A stretch of DNA of 64,000 nt from the NCBI RefSeq assembly GCF_009363755.1, contig NZ_CP045417.1, positions 3,286,001 through 3,350,000 of the forward strand. The letters are read 5' to 3'. Source of the DNA: Halomonas sp. THAF5a (lineage in GTDB: Bacteria; Pseudomonadota; Gammaproteobacteria; Pseudomonadales; Halomonadaceae). The translations under genes were made by a program, and so were the position numbers. Shown here one piece after another: positions 32,267-41,011 of this stretch (position 1 is the first letter of the stretch; every line of letters begins with the position of its first letter). The notes beneath the pieces were generated by a model. The model searched no databases. It saw only the letters and a list, made by a program, of their open reading frames with translations, and was not told the DNA's origin.

Positions 32267-32680
32267 TCAGCGGTGGAACTGGCCTTCCCGCTCGGGTTGC
32301 CAGAGGATGGCGTCGATGCGCAGCCGCGATTCGCGACCGCCCGGCAGCGGCCAGGCGATGGTATCGCCGATGCGCAGGCCGAGCAGCGCCGCGCCCACGG
32401 GCGCCATCACCGAGATGCCATCCTCCGTTGTGCTCAGCGCATGGGGATAGACCAGGGTGCGGATGATCTGGCGGTCGCGGTCCAGGTCGGTGAACTGCAC
32501 CTGGCTGCACATGCTGACCACGTCCTCGGGGACCTCTTCCGGGTCGACGACCTCGCCCCGCGCCAGCTCCTCCTCGAGGGCCTCGGCCACCGCCAGGGTG
32601 TCGTGATCGGCCGCATCGATGAGGCGCTGCAGCCGCTCGGCATCGAGCCGATTGATGATCAGGGGGGGACGCATGGTCAT
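32267..32680 (-). CDS. rnk: Regulator of nucleoside diphosphate kinase, Rnk (GreA-like fold)
   Basis: 137 residues with the Rnk pattern: PPLIINRLDAERLQRLID (N-terminal coiled region), SMCSQVQF-DLD, YPH, and the GreA/GreB C-terminal domain ISVMAPVGAALLGLRIGDTIAWPLPGG (abridged). The short N-terminal coiled coil separates Rnk from the true Gre factors. GGAGG lies 4-5 bases before ATG 32680. ndk itself is 28 kb away. Confidence 0.92.
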   Translation of the reverse strand: MTMRPPLIINRLDAERLQRLIDAADHDTLAVAEALEEELARGEVVDPEEVPEDVVSMCSQVQFTDLDRDRQIIRTLVYPHALSTTEDGISVMAPVGAALLGLRIGDTIAWPLPGGRESRLRIDAILWQPEREGQFHR

Positions 32681-32891
32681 AAGGCCTCCAGGACACCGTC
32701 AACGTTGATTGCACGCTTTCGGGGTTGCCAACGAAAACAGTCCTCCGCCAGGGAAAGGCGAAGGACTGTGACAGGGCTACTCTACGCCATCCCGTCGGGC
32801 GGCGACAGCCCCCACCGGGGCGGCCACGCGGGGACTGCAGCCCGGGCGATCGGGGCGTTACACTGGTCGGACACTCGCACGGAGAGCGCCC

Positions 32892-33047
32892 ATGACGGTT
32901 CGCACCCTGGCCCTCGCCCTGCTGATCGCCGGCGCCCTGCTGCCGGTCATCGGCTGGCATACAAGGAGCCCCATCGCCTTCGTCGGCCCCGCCCTGCTGC
33001 TGCTCGGCGGCCTGCTGCTGTGGACGGGCAAGCGCCATGGCCGGTGA
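32892..33047 (+). CDS. 51-residue two-helix membrane protein
   Basis: A short ORF with GGAGAGCGCCC before the ATG. It has two hydrophobic helices (LALALLIAGALLPVIGW and FVGPALLLLGGLLLW), a basic loop and a basic tail (TGKRHGR). Its last 11 bases overlap the start of the ExoD-like gene, suggesting coupling. No family recognised. Confidence 0.6.
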   Translation: MTVRTLALALLIAGALLPVIGWHTRSPIAFVGPALLLLGGLLLWTGKRHGR

Positions 33048-33645
33048 GGCGGCCGAGCCGGAACCCACTGGAGGCGACCTGAGCCGGCTGCTGGCGCGGG
33101 TCCAGCAGGCGGGGCGCCACGCCGAGAGCGTGAGCCTCGAAGCGATCCTCGACAGCCTCGGGCGTCGCTCCTTCGCCCCCTTCCTGCTGGTGGCGGGGCT
33201 CGTCACCCTGGCGCCGCTGATCGGCGACATTCCCGGCGTGCCCACCCTGATGGCGATGCTGGTGGTGCTCGCCGCCGTGCAGTTGCTGGCCGGCCGGGAG
33301 CATATCTGGCTGCCGTCCTGGCTGCTGCGCCGCCGGGTCTCCCGGGCGCGCTTCGTCGCGGTCGTCCGTTGGATGGAGCGGCCGGCGCGCTGGGTCGACC
33401 GCCTGCTCAAGCCGCGCCTGACGCTGCTCATTCGCCGGCCGGCGCACCTCCCCGTGGCCCTGACCAGCCTGCTGATCGCCCTGGCCATGCCGCCCATGGA
33501 GGTGGTGCCCTTCACCGCCAACGGCGCGGGGCTCGCCCTGACGCTGTTCGCCCTGGCCCTGCTCGCCCACGACGGCCTGATGGCCCTGCTAGGCTATGTC
33601 CTGACCTTCGGCACCCTGGCCCTGGTCATCGTCGGCCTGGCCTGA
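33037..33645 (+). CDS. ExoD-family membrane protein (exopolysaccharide synthesis)
   Basis: 202 residues. The motif LGRRSFAPFLLVAGLVTLAPLIGDIPGVP and the late PFTANGAG-ALTLFALALLAHDGL (abridged) are typical of ExoD-family proteins, with about four or five membrane helices. ExoD is needed for exopolysaccharide production and alkaline tolerance in rhizobia; its biochemical role is unknown. Confidence 0.87.
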   Translation: MAGEAAEPEPTGGDLSRLLARVQQAGRHAESVSLEAILDSLGRRSFAPFLLVAGLVTLAPLIGDIPGVPTLMAMLVVLAAVQLLAGREHIWLPSWLLRRRVSRARFVAVVRWMERPARWVDRLLKPRLTLLIRRPAHLPVALTSLLIALAMPPMEVVPFTANGAGLALTLFALALLAHDGLMALLGYVLTFGTLALVIVGLA

Positions 33646-33684
33646 GCCCCCCCTCGCGACGGCACCCCGCGCCTCGGAGCCCCC

Positions 33685-34509
33685 ATGAACGCCTCTCATC
33701 CCCTCGCCAAGCGACGCCTCAAGCGCGGTCTCGCCCTCGCCGCGCGGCTCGGCTATGTCGCCAAGGGCGTCGTCTACCTGCTGGTCGGGGGCCTGGCCGT
33801 GCTGGCCGCGGCCGGCCTGGGCGGCGGCCATGCCGGCACCAAGGCGGCCATCAACCAGCTGGCCCATCGCCCCTTCGGCGATGCCATGCTGGGGCTGCTC
33901 GGCCTCGGGCTGTTCGCCTATGCCCTGTGGCGGCTGCTGCAGGCACTGGTGGATACCGAGGAGGTCGGCCGCGGTCTCAAGGGGCTGGTCACCCGCCTGG
34001 GCTTCACGATCAGCGGCGTTCTCCACGCCAGTCTCGGCACCTACTGCCTCGACCTGCTGCGCCATGCGGCGATGGAATCGGGCGAGGCCGCGGCGCAGGA
34101 CCGCACCGCCCTGCTGATGAGCCATCGGGGCGGCGTCGTCCTGGTCTTCGCCGTCGGCCTGGTGTTCCTGGGGATCGGCCTGCGCCAGCTGTGGCGTGCC
34201 CTGGCCCGCACCTACCTCGGCAACTGGCATCACCGACAGATGAGCACCGTTCAGCGCCGCCTCTTCGAGGGCATCACCCGCTGGGGCCTCTCGGCCCGCG
34301 GAGTGGTCTTCATGATCATCGGGCTGTTCCTGTGCATCGCCGCCTGGCGGACCGACCCCAGCGAGGCCCAGGGCCTGGGCGGGGCCCTGGCCGTGCTCGC
34401 CGCCCAGCCCTTCGGCCCCTGGCTGCTCGGCGCGGTGGCCCTCGGGCTCTTCAGTTATGGGCTCTACTGCCTGATCAACGCCGGCTTCCGGATGACCCGC
34501 ATCGACTGA
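33685..34509 (+). CDS. DUF1206 membrane protein
   Basis: 274 residues made of three repeats of a two-helix unit, each beginning with 'ARLGYVAKGVVYLLVG', 'TRLGFTISGVLHASLG' or 'TRWGLSARGVVFMIIG'; this internal repetition is the DUF1206 signature. Probably an inner-membrane protein of unknown function. 40 bp downstream of exoD on the same strand. Confidence 0.88.
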   Translation: MNASHPLAKRRLKRGLALAARLGYVAKGVVYLLVGGLAVLAAAGLGGGHAGTKAAINQLAHRPFGDAMLGLLGLGLFAYALWRLLQALVDTEEVGRGLKGLVTRLGFTISGVLHASLGTYCLDLLRHAAMESGEAAAQDRTALLMSHRGGVVLVFAVGLVFLGIGLRQLWRALARTYLGNWHHRQMSTVQRRLFEGITRWGLSARGVVFMIIGLFLCIAAWRTDPSEAQGLGGALAVLAAQPFGPWLLGAVALGLFSYGLYCLINAGFRMTRID

Positions 34510-34802
34510 GCGGGCTGGCCTGGCGGCTGGCGAGGGCAGGACATGGCCTGCCAATGCGTGCCTATGTCCCGAAAAATCATGGCATTTAGATGTAACAGCA
34601 GCGCAACGGATCCAGCACGCCCAACGGCATAGCGCCTCTGGCAACTCTGATGAGCACAGTCAAGATGGACTGCCGTATCAACCGTTTACGGCAGGCAGGT
34701 ATTTGATGCTTGCATAGCCTCTCCGAAAGGCCTAATACAGAAGAACGAGCCGACCGATAATTCAGGCTTCTGGCGCGGACCCTACACCAGGAAGACGCAT
34801 CC

Positions 34803-36071
34803 ATGCTGAATGAGCACATCCCTATATATAGAAACCTGATCCAGATCCCGACCTCCGCGTTGCGTATTGGCATGTACGTTGCACAACTCGACAGACCCTG
34901 GCTCGAGACCCCTTTCACGCTGGAGGGGCTCTTGATCAGAAACCAGAACGATATAAAGAAGATAAAAAAGTACGCCAGCACGGTCTACATTTCCGTTGAC
35001 GAGTCTTCTACGAACATCGTTCATTCAAGCGCCTCGCTCCCCTATACAAAAAAACGTGTCGACACCAAGACCAACAAAGGCCTGCCTTACGAGCCATCAA
35101 GCAACCCCATTCCCATAAGGAAGGAAATACAAGAGATAGGAAAAGAGCATGCCGACGCAAAAGGAATGATCAAGAACCTGATGAGCGACAGCCAGAACTG
35201 GCACAACAACCTCCCCAGAGCCAAGGAGGTCGTAAAGTCATTCGCACAATCCATTATCAGAAACCAGAATGCGCTCTACTGGCTCACCAGAATAAAGAAC
35301 AAGAACGAATACACCGCCGAGCACTGCTTGAACGTCGGGATTCTAGCGATGCTATTTGCCAAGCATCTCGGTTGGGAGATGAAAAACATCGAAGAGGTGG
35401 GGCTGGCAGGGATGCTCCATGACGTGGGAAAAATGAGCATCCCCGCAGAGATTCTCGATAAGCCTGAAAGGCTCAGCGACGCAGAATTCGACATCATAAA
35501 GAATCATGTCCTGGAAGGTTATAAAATACTGAGCAGAGACAAGACATTGCCGGAAACGGTGCTAAGAACAAGCAGGGATCATCACGAACGAATAAACGGA
35601 GCAGGGTATCCCTACGGAAAGAAAGGTGACGACATCTCGGATGAGGCCAAGCTCATCGCCATCGTTGACACCTACGATGCCATCACAAGCGAGAGGGTCT
35701 ACAGCCCAGCCCAACCACCCACTGAAGCATTAAGAATCATATACGAAGAATCCGGAGAGCTCTTCGACAAGTTCCTGGCCGTCAAATTCATCGAATGCAT
35801 TGGCATATACCCTCCCGGCTCAGCCGTTCAGCTTGACACCGGAGAAACTGCCATCGTCGTCGAGCAGAACCCCAAAAGAAAGCTCCTTCCCAAAGTATTC
35901 ATTCTGCCGAGCAGCGGAAAACAACATCTCTGCAACGGAACACTGCTGGACTTAAGTCAACAAAAACACCATGGGAACAGAAAGATAAACCGGGCTCTTT
36001 CGGAGCCCCAAAATCCAGACGACATCGAAGAGATATTCAACTTTCTGAAAGCCGACGAGTGCCAGACCTAG
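34803..36071 (+). CDS. HD-GYP cyclic-di-GMP phosphodiesterase
   Basis: 422 residues: an N-terminal DUF3391-like domain (about 10-60, IPTSALRIGMYVAQLDRPWL), a linker, and an HD-GYP domain with HDVGK (His206-Asp207), HH in RDHHER, and GYP (268-270) in NGAGYPYGKKG, with DTYDAITSERVY after it. It degrades c-di-GMP by family inference. The gene is clearly AT-richer than its neighbours, with many AAA/ATA/AGA codons (frequent Lys and Ile). It lies just outside the tRNA-derived island boundary and may be an older acquisition. Confidence 0.93.
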   Translation: MLNEHIPIYRNLIQIPTSALRIGMYVAQLDRPWLETPFTLEGLLIRNQNDIKKIKKYASTVYISVDESSTNIVHSSASLPYTKKRVDTKTNKGLPYEPSSNPIPIRKEIQEIGKEHADAKGMIKNLMSDSQNWHNNLPRAKEVVKSFAQSIIRNQNALYWLTRIKNKNEYTAEHCLNVGILAMLFAKHLGWEMKNIEEVGLAGMLHDVGKMSIPAEILDKPERLSDAEFDIIKNHVLEGYKILSRDKTLPETVLRTSRDHHERINGAGYPYGKKGDDISDEAKLIAIVDTYDAITSERVYSPAQPPTEALRIIYEESGELFDKFLAVKFIECIGIYPPGSAVQLDTGETAIVVEQNPKRKLLPKVFILPSSGKQHLCNGTLLDLSQQKHHGNRKINRALSEPQNPDDIEEIFNFLKADECQT

Positions 36072-36335
36072 AAAGCTTGTCACAAGGTCAGATGACGAGG
36101 GGCGTCCAAATTGGACTCTTGGCCCCTGACGTCAAGCAGGCACTCGACATTTCGAGCACGACGGTGGGAGTCGAAGGATCAGCCGGACTCTATCCGAAGA
36201 GGTGTCAGATGGCCGCGAAGGACAATACGAGGCACCGGAAGAAGCAGGCAGGGCGAGTCGATGCCCTTGATGCAAGGCGCTGGGTGCGAAACCTGCAATG
36301 AGGCAGCATGGGGAAGGCAGCCATGGAACCTGCTT

Positions 36336-36396
36336 GGCTGGTACCGGCGGTCGGACTCGAACCGACAAGAGGTTGCCCCCGGCGGATTTTGAATCC
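36336..36396. other. attL: displaced 3' fragment of tRNA-Leu
   Basis: 61 bases match 46731-46791 with a single mismatch (at 36375). They cover the 3' 58 nt of tRNA-Leu(CAA) on the minus strand (from the anticodon stem through CCA) plus three flanking bases; homology stops abruptly on both sides. This is the expected footprint of integration into the 3' end of a tRNA gene. Confidence 0.92.
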
Positions 36397-36439
36397 AAAC
36401 AACCACTTACTGACAATGCCGAAAAAACAGATTTTCCTA

Positions 36440-36451
36440 AAGTGTCACACC
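36440..36451. repeat. 12-bp island-end repeat, left copy
   Basis: AAGTGTCACACC occurs here, 44 bp inside the left att site, and in the same orientation at 46659-46670, 61 bp inside the right att site. Its core GTGT-C-ACAC is a palindrome. Candidate integrase or excisionase arm site. Confidence 0.5.
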
Positions 36452-36647
36452 TAACTGTGGACTATCGTCATCGTAGGCCACGCAAACAACCGCCATAACC
36501 TGCTGACCACGCTCTCTCACGAGCAGGAGAAGTGCTGACCGTGGTCCGAGTTCCTGAGCCCACGGCCATCATGACCTTTCCCCCAGAAACCGGCCCACCC
36601 AATGTGAGATTTCCGCTACGTTTACCCTGATAGCCGGAGATCTCGCG

Positions 36648-36914
36648 ATGAAGCGTAATCGACACACCGAAGAGCAGGTCATCACCATCCTCAAGGCCCA
36701 TGAGCGCGGCGTCTCGGTGGCCGAGCTGGCTCGGCAGAATGGCGTCACCGAGCAGACCATCTATCGCTGGAAGGCCAAGTACGGCGGTATGGAGGTATCA
36801 GAGGCCAAGCGTCTGCGGGAGCTGGAGGCAGAGAACGCCCGCCTGAAGAGGCTGCTGGCGGAAAGCGCTCTCGACAATGCTGCTCTCAAGGAGATCGTCT
36901 CGGGAAAGTGGTGA
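36648..36914 (+). CDS. IS3-family transposase OrfA (helix-turn-helix)
   Basis: 88 residues. RHTEEQVITILKAHERGVSV and LARQNGVTEQTIYRWKAKYGG form the HTH that binds the IS ends; a leucine-zipper stretch LRELEAENARLKRLLAESALD follows. The stop overlaps the start of OrfB, which lies in the -1 frame, as in IS3 elements that make the OrfAB transposase by -1 frameshifting. No clean slippery heptamer was evident. Confidence 0.93.
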   Translation: MKRNRHTEEQVITILKAHERGVSVAELARQNGVTEQTIYRWKAKYGGMEVSEAKRLRELEAENARLKRLLAESALDNAALKEIVSGKW

Positions 36915-37726
36915 CGCCCGAAGCGAAGCGGCGGGCGGTAACGCATCTGGTGACAGGCGGCTGGCTCAGCCAGCGACATGCCTGTCGATTGCTGGGCCTG
37001 CCACGATCGGTGGCCCGCTACCAGGCGATGCCGCGTGACGATGAGCCGCTTCGGGCGCGACTGAACGCCTTGGCGACCTGCTACCCCCGCTACGGCTACC
37101 TGTTGCTGCACGCACTGTTGCGTCAGGAGGGCCTGGTGGTGAATCGCAAGCGAACTTACCGGCTGTACCGTGAGGCTGGGCTTCAGGTCCGCACCCGGCG
37201 GCGCAAGCGACTGGTGCGGCCAAGAGCGCCGATGCCGTGTCCAGACAGGACCAACCAGCGCTGGTCGATGGACTTCGTCTCAGATCAGCTGGCCTCGGGG
37301 CACCGATTCCGCGTGCTGAACATCGTGGACGACTTCAGCAGAGAGTGTGTTGGTCAGCTGGTGGACACGTCCATTTCCGGGCGTCGCTTGGCCAGGTTCC
37401 TGGACGAGGTCGCGCAACAGCGCTCGCTGCCTGCCTCGATTGTCTGCGATAACGGCCCCGAGCTGACCAGCAAGGCGATGTTCTTTTGGGTGCGTGAGCG
37501 GAAGGTCACGCTGGCCTTCATCCAACCGGGCAAGCCGACACAGAATGTCTTCATCGAGAGCTTCAACGGCAAATTCCGGGATGGCTGTCTCAATCAGCAC
37601 TGGTTTCTGAGCCTGACCGATGTCCGACATGAAATCGACCAATGGAGAGCCCACTACAACCATGTCAGACCGCACAGCTCGCTGGGCTATATGCCGCCCG
37701 TCGCCTATGTCCAGCGGTGTGCATGA
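36908..37726 (+). CDS. IS3-family transposase OrfB (DDE integrase core)
   Basis: 272 residues. Catalytic Asp in WSMDFVSD, Asp in VCDNGPELTS and Glu in FIESFNGKFRDGCL make the DDE triad; RPHSSLGYMPP closes the domain. The frame starts at GTG 36908, overlapping OrfA by 7 bp in the -1 frame. All key residues are present, so the element should be active. Confidence 0.95.
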   Translation: MVTPEAKRRAVTHLVTGGWLSQRHACRLLGLPRSVARYQAMPRDDEPLRARLNALATCYPRYGYLLLHALLRQEGLVVNRKRTYRLYREAGLQVRTRRRKRLVRPRAPMPCPDRTNQRWSMDFVSDQLASGHRFRVLNIVDDFSRECVGQLVDTSISGRRLARFLDEVAQQRSLPASIVCDNGPELTSKAMFFWVRERKVTLAFIQPGKPTQNVFIESFNGKFRDGCLNQHWFLSLTDVRHEIDQWRAHYNHVRPHSSLGYMPPVAYVQRCA

Positions 37727-37775
37727 AGGGGCGGTTTCTCACATTGTGGGTGGACCTAGATTAGGGGGAAGGTCA

Positions 37776-37896
37776 ATCACATTCCGGCCTGCACCGCATG
37801 ATCAAGCGGAGTGAGGTGCCAACGCTCGCCGAGCTGGCCCGACAAGATACCGAAGATGATGAGATGGACCGGCACAAGCCTTCAATCCATAACTAA
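37776..37896 (+). pseudogene. 3' remnant of an unknown ORF split by the IS3 element
   Basis: The frame containing RMIKRSEVPTLAELARQ and ending in TAA at 37896 reads, if the IS and one ATCA are removed, back through 16 or so codons on the other side of the element before a stop. The downstream ATG at 37798 alone gives 32 residues. I do not recognise the protein. Confidence 0.35.
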
Positions 37897-37933
37897 AAGG
37901 CCTGCCCCCTTTACAGTACAGGAGTCAGGCCTT
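37897..37933 (-). terminator. Putative terminator of the TRAP operon
   Basis: On the minus strand AAGGCCTG and CAGGCCTT pair around a 21-base loop and are followed by TTAG. It lies 70 bp after the stop of the solute-binding gene. Confidence 0.5.
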
Positions 37934-38005
37934 GCGCCGGACGAATGAACCGTCCAACTATTGAGTGTCAGTTAAATATCTTGCCCCCTTCCACGATAGT
38001 TTGGA

Positions 38006-39052
38006 TTAATTACTAGAGTGAGACTCAATCTCGCTCATCATGCTTTCGAGAAGAGCAATGCCTTCTTCTCCATACTGCTCTTCAATAACTTCACGAACAG
38101 CAGGCTGGCTGGTTTCAATGAACTCGTCACGGGCCTCTTGACTAAGTGTGTTGATCTCCATGCCATTCTCTAGCTTCGGAAGGCCATTGTCGGAAGCTTC
38201 AATAATCCGCGACATGGAACGCCCGGCATCGACGGCAATCTCCGAGGCCCAGTCAATGACTTTTTGATGTTCATCCGAGAGGCTGGCGTAGAAATCATCA
38301 TTGATCAGCCACACATAGGGGGTGATCAAGTGATTGCTGATGGTGAGGTAGTCCTGAACTTCTTCGAAGTTGGCGAAGGAAGTCTGCTGGATGGGATTCA
38401 TCTGGCCGTCGGCGACACCAGTCTGTAGCGCCGTATAGACCTCAGACCACGCGAGCGGTGTCGCCCGAGCGCCCAAGGCATTCGTCATGGCCTCGTGGGT
38501 CGCGAGGGTCATGGTGCGGATACGCAGGCCGTCCATGTCCTCAATTGACTCGATGGGACGCTGTGAGTTGGTAAACTGGAAGAAGCCACCACTGTCCATC
38601 AGTCCGATGACCTTAAGACCTGAGGTTTCTTCCTCGAGGTCGGTTGCCAGTTGCTGGCCAAAGTCACTGGACAGGTCGATAACATCGGTGGCCACCCCAA
38701 TGTTGGGGAAAGCGAATGGAATGTCAAAGATACCGATTCGCGGATAGTGTTCGGCCACGCCACCTGCAGAGGAAATCGACGACTCGACGATCCCCTGACC
38801 GACTTGGTTGATGGCGTTGGCGTCATCCCCCAACTGACCCGACGGGTAACCCTCGACCTTGATCTCGCCATCGGTGGCCGTTTCCACAAGCTGCTTGAAG
38901 ACAGCCACCATGGCAGCGGAATGACTGCCGGTGGGATCGGGCGGATTCAGGTGAGCGATACGCAGGGTAGTGGCTGCTTGAGCAGATAGGCTGCCGACCA
39001 TTGTCATGGTGAGGGTAGCCGCGGCAAGAGTCTTGAGTTTGTTATTAGCCAT
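38006..39052 (-). CDS. TRAP transporter solute-binding protein (DctP family)
   Basis: 348 residues. A Sec signal peptide (KTLAAATLTMTMVGSLSAQA) leads into TTLRIAHLNPPDPTGSH and a DctP-type fold with the family's Arg for carboxylate binding in MDGLRIRTMTLATHEAM and ALGARATPLAWSEVYTALQTGVADGQMNP (abridged). It captures a carboxylate substrate in the periplasm. I start at ATG 39052, following AAGGAG, not at the earlier frame start 39073. It is the last gene of the Q-M-P operon. The substrate is presumably that of the carbamoylase operon next door. Confidence 0.93.
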   Translation of the reverse strand: MANNKLKTLAAATLTMTMVGSLSAQAATTLRIAHLNPPDPTGSHSAAMVAVFKQLVETATDGEIKVEGYPSGQLGDDANAINQVGQGIVESSISSAGGVAEHYPRIGIFDIPFAFPNIGVATDVIDLSSDFGQQLATDLEEETSGLKVIGLMDSGGFFQFTNSQRPIESIEDMDGLRIRTMTLATHEAMTNALGARATPLAWSEVYTALQTGVADGQMNPIQQTSFANFEEVQDYLTISNHLITPYVWLINDDFYASLSDEHQKVIDWASEIAVDAGRSMSRIIEASDNGLPKLENGMEINTLSQEARDEFIETSQPAVREVIEEQYGEEGIALLESMMSEIESHSSN

Positions 39053-39086
39053 GTGTACTCCTTGATAGGCCAAGCGTCCGAGCTAG

Positions 39087-40373
39087 CTAGCCAGCTAGCC
39101 CGAGCAGTCGTGGGATGAACAGTGAGATCGACGGCCAGTAGGCGGTGACGACCAACACTAGTAGCTGCGCCAGAATGAATGGCCACAGCGATCGCGTAAT
39201 GGCCTCGATGCGTTCTCCGGTTACCGAGGCCAGGACGAACAGGCAGGCGCCGACAGGCGGCGTCATCAGCGAGATGGTCAGTGAGAGGATGATGATCATG
39301 CCGGCATGCACCGGTTCGAGGCCGATAGCGAGCGACAGCGGTGCCAGCACCGGGGCCAAGATGATGAGCGCGGCATTGATGTCCATGAAGAGGCCGATGA
39401 ACAGCAGCAAGGCCAGTATCATGCCCACGATGACCGCGGGGTCTTCGGAGATGGACAGGAAGCCATCGGCGATCAGCTGGGGAATCTGGTTGAAGGTCAT
39501 CCACCAGCCGAGAATCGACGCCGAGGCAATGATCAGGAAGATGACGCCGGTGATCAGGGCCGTGCGCGCCAGCATGTCATACAGATCCTTCCAGCTGATG
39601 TTGCGATACACCACACAGCCCACGAAAAGTGCGTAGAAGACGGCCAGGGCCGCGGCCTCGGTGGGCGTGGTAATGCCCGTCAGGATGGCGCCGAGTATGA
39701 ACACCGGCAGGATCAGAGCGAGGATGCTGTAGCGGAACTCCCTCAGGATGCGCGCCAGGCTCGGGCCGCGGTCATCCTTGGGCAGGTTGAGCCGGCGCGC
39801 CGTGGCCGCGATTAGGCACATGCATACCAGGCAAAGCAGCAGTCCAGGGATGATACCGGCAGCAAACAGACCGGCAATGGAGACACCCATTAGGGAGCCA
39901 TAGATGATCGCCAGGGTGGAAGGCGGGATGATCGGGCCGATGATGGACCCGGCCGCCGTGACGGCACAGGCGTAGGGGCCGCTGTAACCAGCCTTTTTCA
40001 TGGCGGGCACCAGGGTGTTGCCAAAGGCAGCGGCATCGGCCGTGGCCGAACCGGTTAGGCCTGCGAACATCACGGACGCCAACATATTGGAATGGGCCAT
40101 GCCGCCCCGAAGCCAACCGACCAGTGCCTGGGCAAAGTTCACGAGATTCATGGTCAAGCCAGACCGGTTCATGATTTCACCGGCCAGGATAAAAAACGGC
40201 ATGGCGAGGAAAGGAAAAAGGTTAAGTCCCGAGAAGAAACGATCGGGCACCATGGCCAGGAAATGGCCGCCTCCCATATCAAGAATACCGACCATGCCTG
40301 CGACCCCAAGAACGATACCCACTGGCATGCCCAAGAGGAGGAGGCCGAAGAAAGCGCTTGCGACAATAACCAT
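39087..40373 (-). CDS. TRAP transporter large permease (DctM family)
   Basis: 428 residues, about 12 membrane helices. GLLLLGMPVGIVLGVAG, FILAGEIMNRSG, SNMLASVMFAGLTGSATADAAAFG and IIPPSTLAIIYG are DctM signatures. Na+-coupled permease that works with the small Q subunit and the periplasmic P protein. AGGAG precedes the ATG by 8 bases. Lies between the Q and P genes (gaps 12 and 34 bp). Confidence 0.95.
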   Translation of the reverse strand: MVIVASAFFGLLLLGMPVGIVLGVAGMVGILDMGGGHFLAMVPDRFFSGLNLFPFLAMPFFILAGEIMNRSGLTMNLVNFAQALVGWLRGGMAHSNMLASVMFAGLTGSATADAAAFGNTLVPAMKKAGYSGPYACAVTAAGSIIGPIIPPSTLAIIYGSLMGVSIAGLFAAGIIPGLLLCLVCMCLIAATARRLNLPKDDRGPSLARILREFRYSILALILPVFILGAILTGITTPTEAAALAVFYALFVGCVVYRNISWKDLYDMLARTALITGVIFLIIASASILGWWMTFNQIPQLIADGFLSISEDPAVIVGMILALLLFIGLFMDINAALIILAPVLAPLSLAIGLEPVHAGMIIILSLTISLMTPPVGACLFVLASVTGERIEAITRSLWPFILAQLLVLVVTAYWPSISLFIPRLLGLAG

Positions 40374-40385
40374 CGTGGAGTCTCC

Positions 40386-40898
40386 TCAGGTGCGTTCGAC
40401 GGCGAGCGTCGGTTCGGTCTTGAACAGGTCGCCGATGGCGGACAGCAATAACTGTATGCATGCCAGGCCCGAGGCAATGGGAATGATCATGTAGGGGATG
40501 CCGCGAGGCATACCGAAGATCATGGTGACTTGATCAAAGCCACGGGATACGTAGTTGAGACTGTAGAAAAAGATAACACCAAAGAAAATCATGGCGATGA
40601 TATCAAAACTGACGGCGAGGCATTTTTTCATTCGACTGGGGAAGCGATCGAACAGGACCAGCATGCCTACGTGTTGCCGCCTGCATATGCCGATCGACAC
40701 CGAGAGCAGCGCTACCCATATCATCAGGTATCGTGCCAGCTCTTCGGTAAACGTGAAATTCCAAGGCAGGGCATACCTGGAAAGAATGCCTAGCCATACC
40801 ACAAGAACCAGGGCGGTGAGAATCAAGACGCAAACTCTTTCAATCCAGGTGTCCAGCGTCTTGCTTGTTCTGTAAATGGCATCCGGTGATATCGCCAT
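40386..40898 (-). CDS. TRAP transporter small permease (DctQ family)
   Basis: 170 residues with four helices. LGILSRYALPWNFTFTEELARYLMIWVALLSVSIGICRRQHVGM (abridged) contains the E-E-L-ARY-M-W signature of DctQ. First gene of the transporter operon; the RpiR gene ends 113 bp upstream on the same strand, so they may share a transcript. Confidence 0.93.
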   Translation of the reverse strand: MAISPDAIYRTSKTLDTWIERVCVLILTALVLVVWLGILSRYALPWNFTFTEELARYLMIWVALLSVSIGICRRQHVGMLVLFDRFPSRMKKCLAVSFDIIAMIFFGVIFFYSLNYVSRGFDQVTMIFGMPRGIPYMIIPIASGLACIQLLLSAIGDLFKTEPTLAVERT

Positions 40899-41011
40899 AT
40901 CCTGTTACTCCAAGGCTAGACTGTTGTAGTTTTCGATGCGCTTGTCGAGCTATCTTCTCAGGCAATCTGTCATTAACTATTGTTGTTTTGTCATGTTGGG
41001 TTGTTCTTTGT

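Larger units (their letters stand above)
36572..37775 (+). mobile_element. IS3-family insertion sequence (IS407-like), 1204 bp, intact
   Basis: Ends are imperfect inverted repeats starting TGACC (left TGACCTTTCCCCC; right, reversed, TGACCTTCCCCC), continuing to a shared CCCACCCA...ATGTGAGA. The element is flanked by a 4-bp direct duplication ATCA (36568-36571 and 37776-37779). Two overlapping ORFs fill it. It lies close to the left end of the island. Confidence 0.92.

Noticed and set aside
34535..34552. GGCAGG/CCTGCC hairpin after the DUF1206 gene as a terminator
   Set aside because: Six-base stem with no T tract; too weak to call.
36347..36396. A second, functional tRNA-Leu at the left island end
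   Set aside because: Only the 3' part is present; acceptor 5' strand, D arm and half of the anticodon arm are missing.
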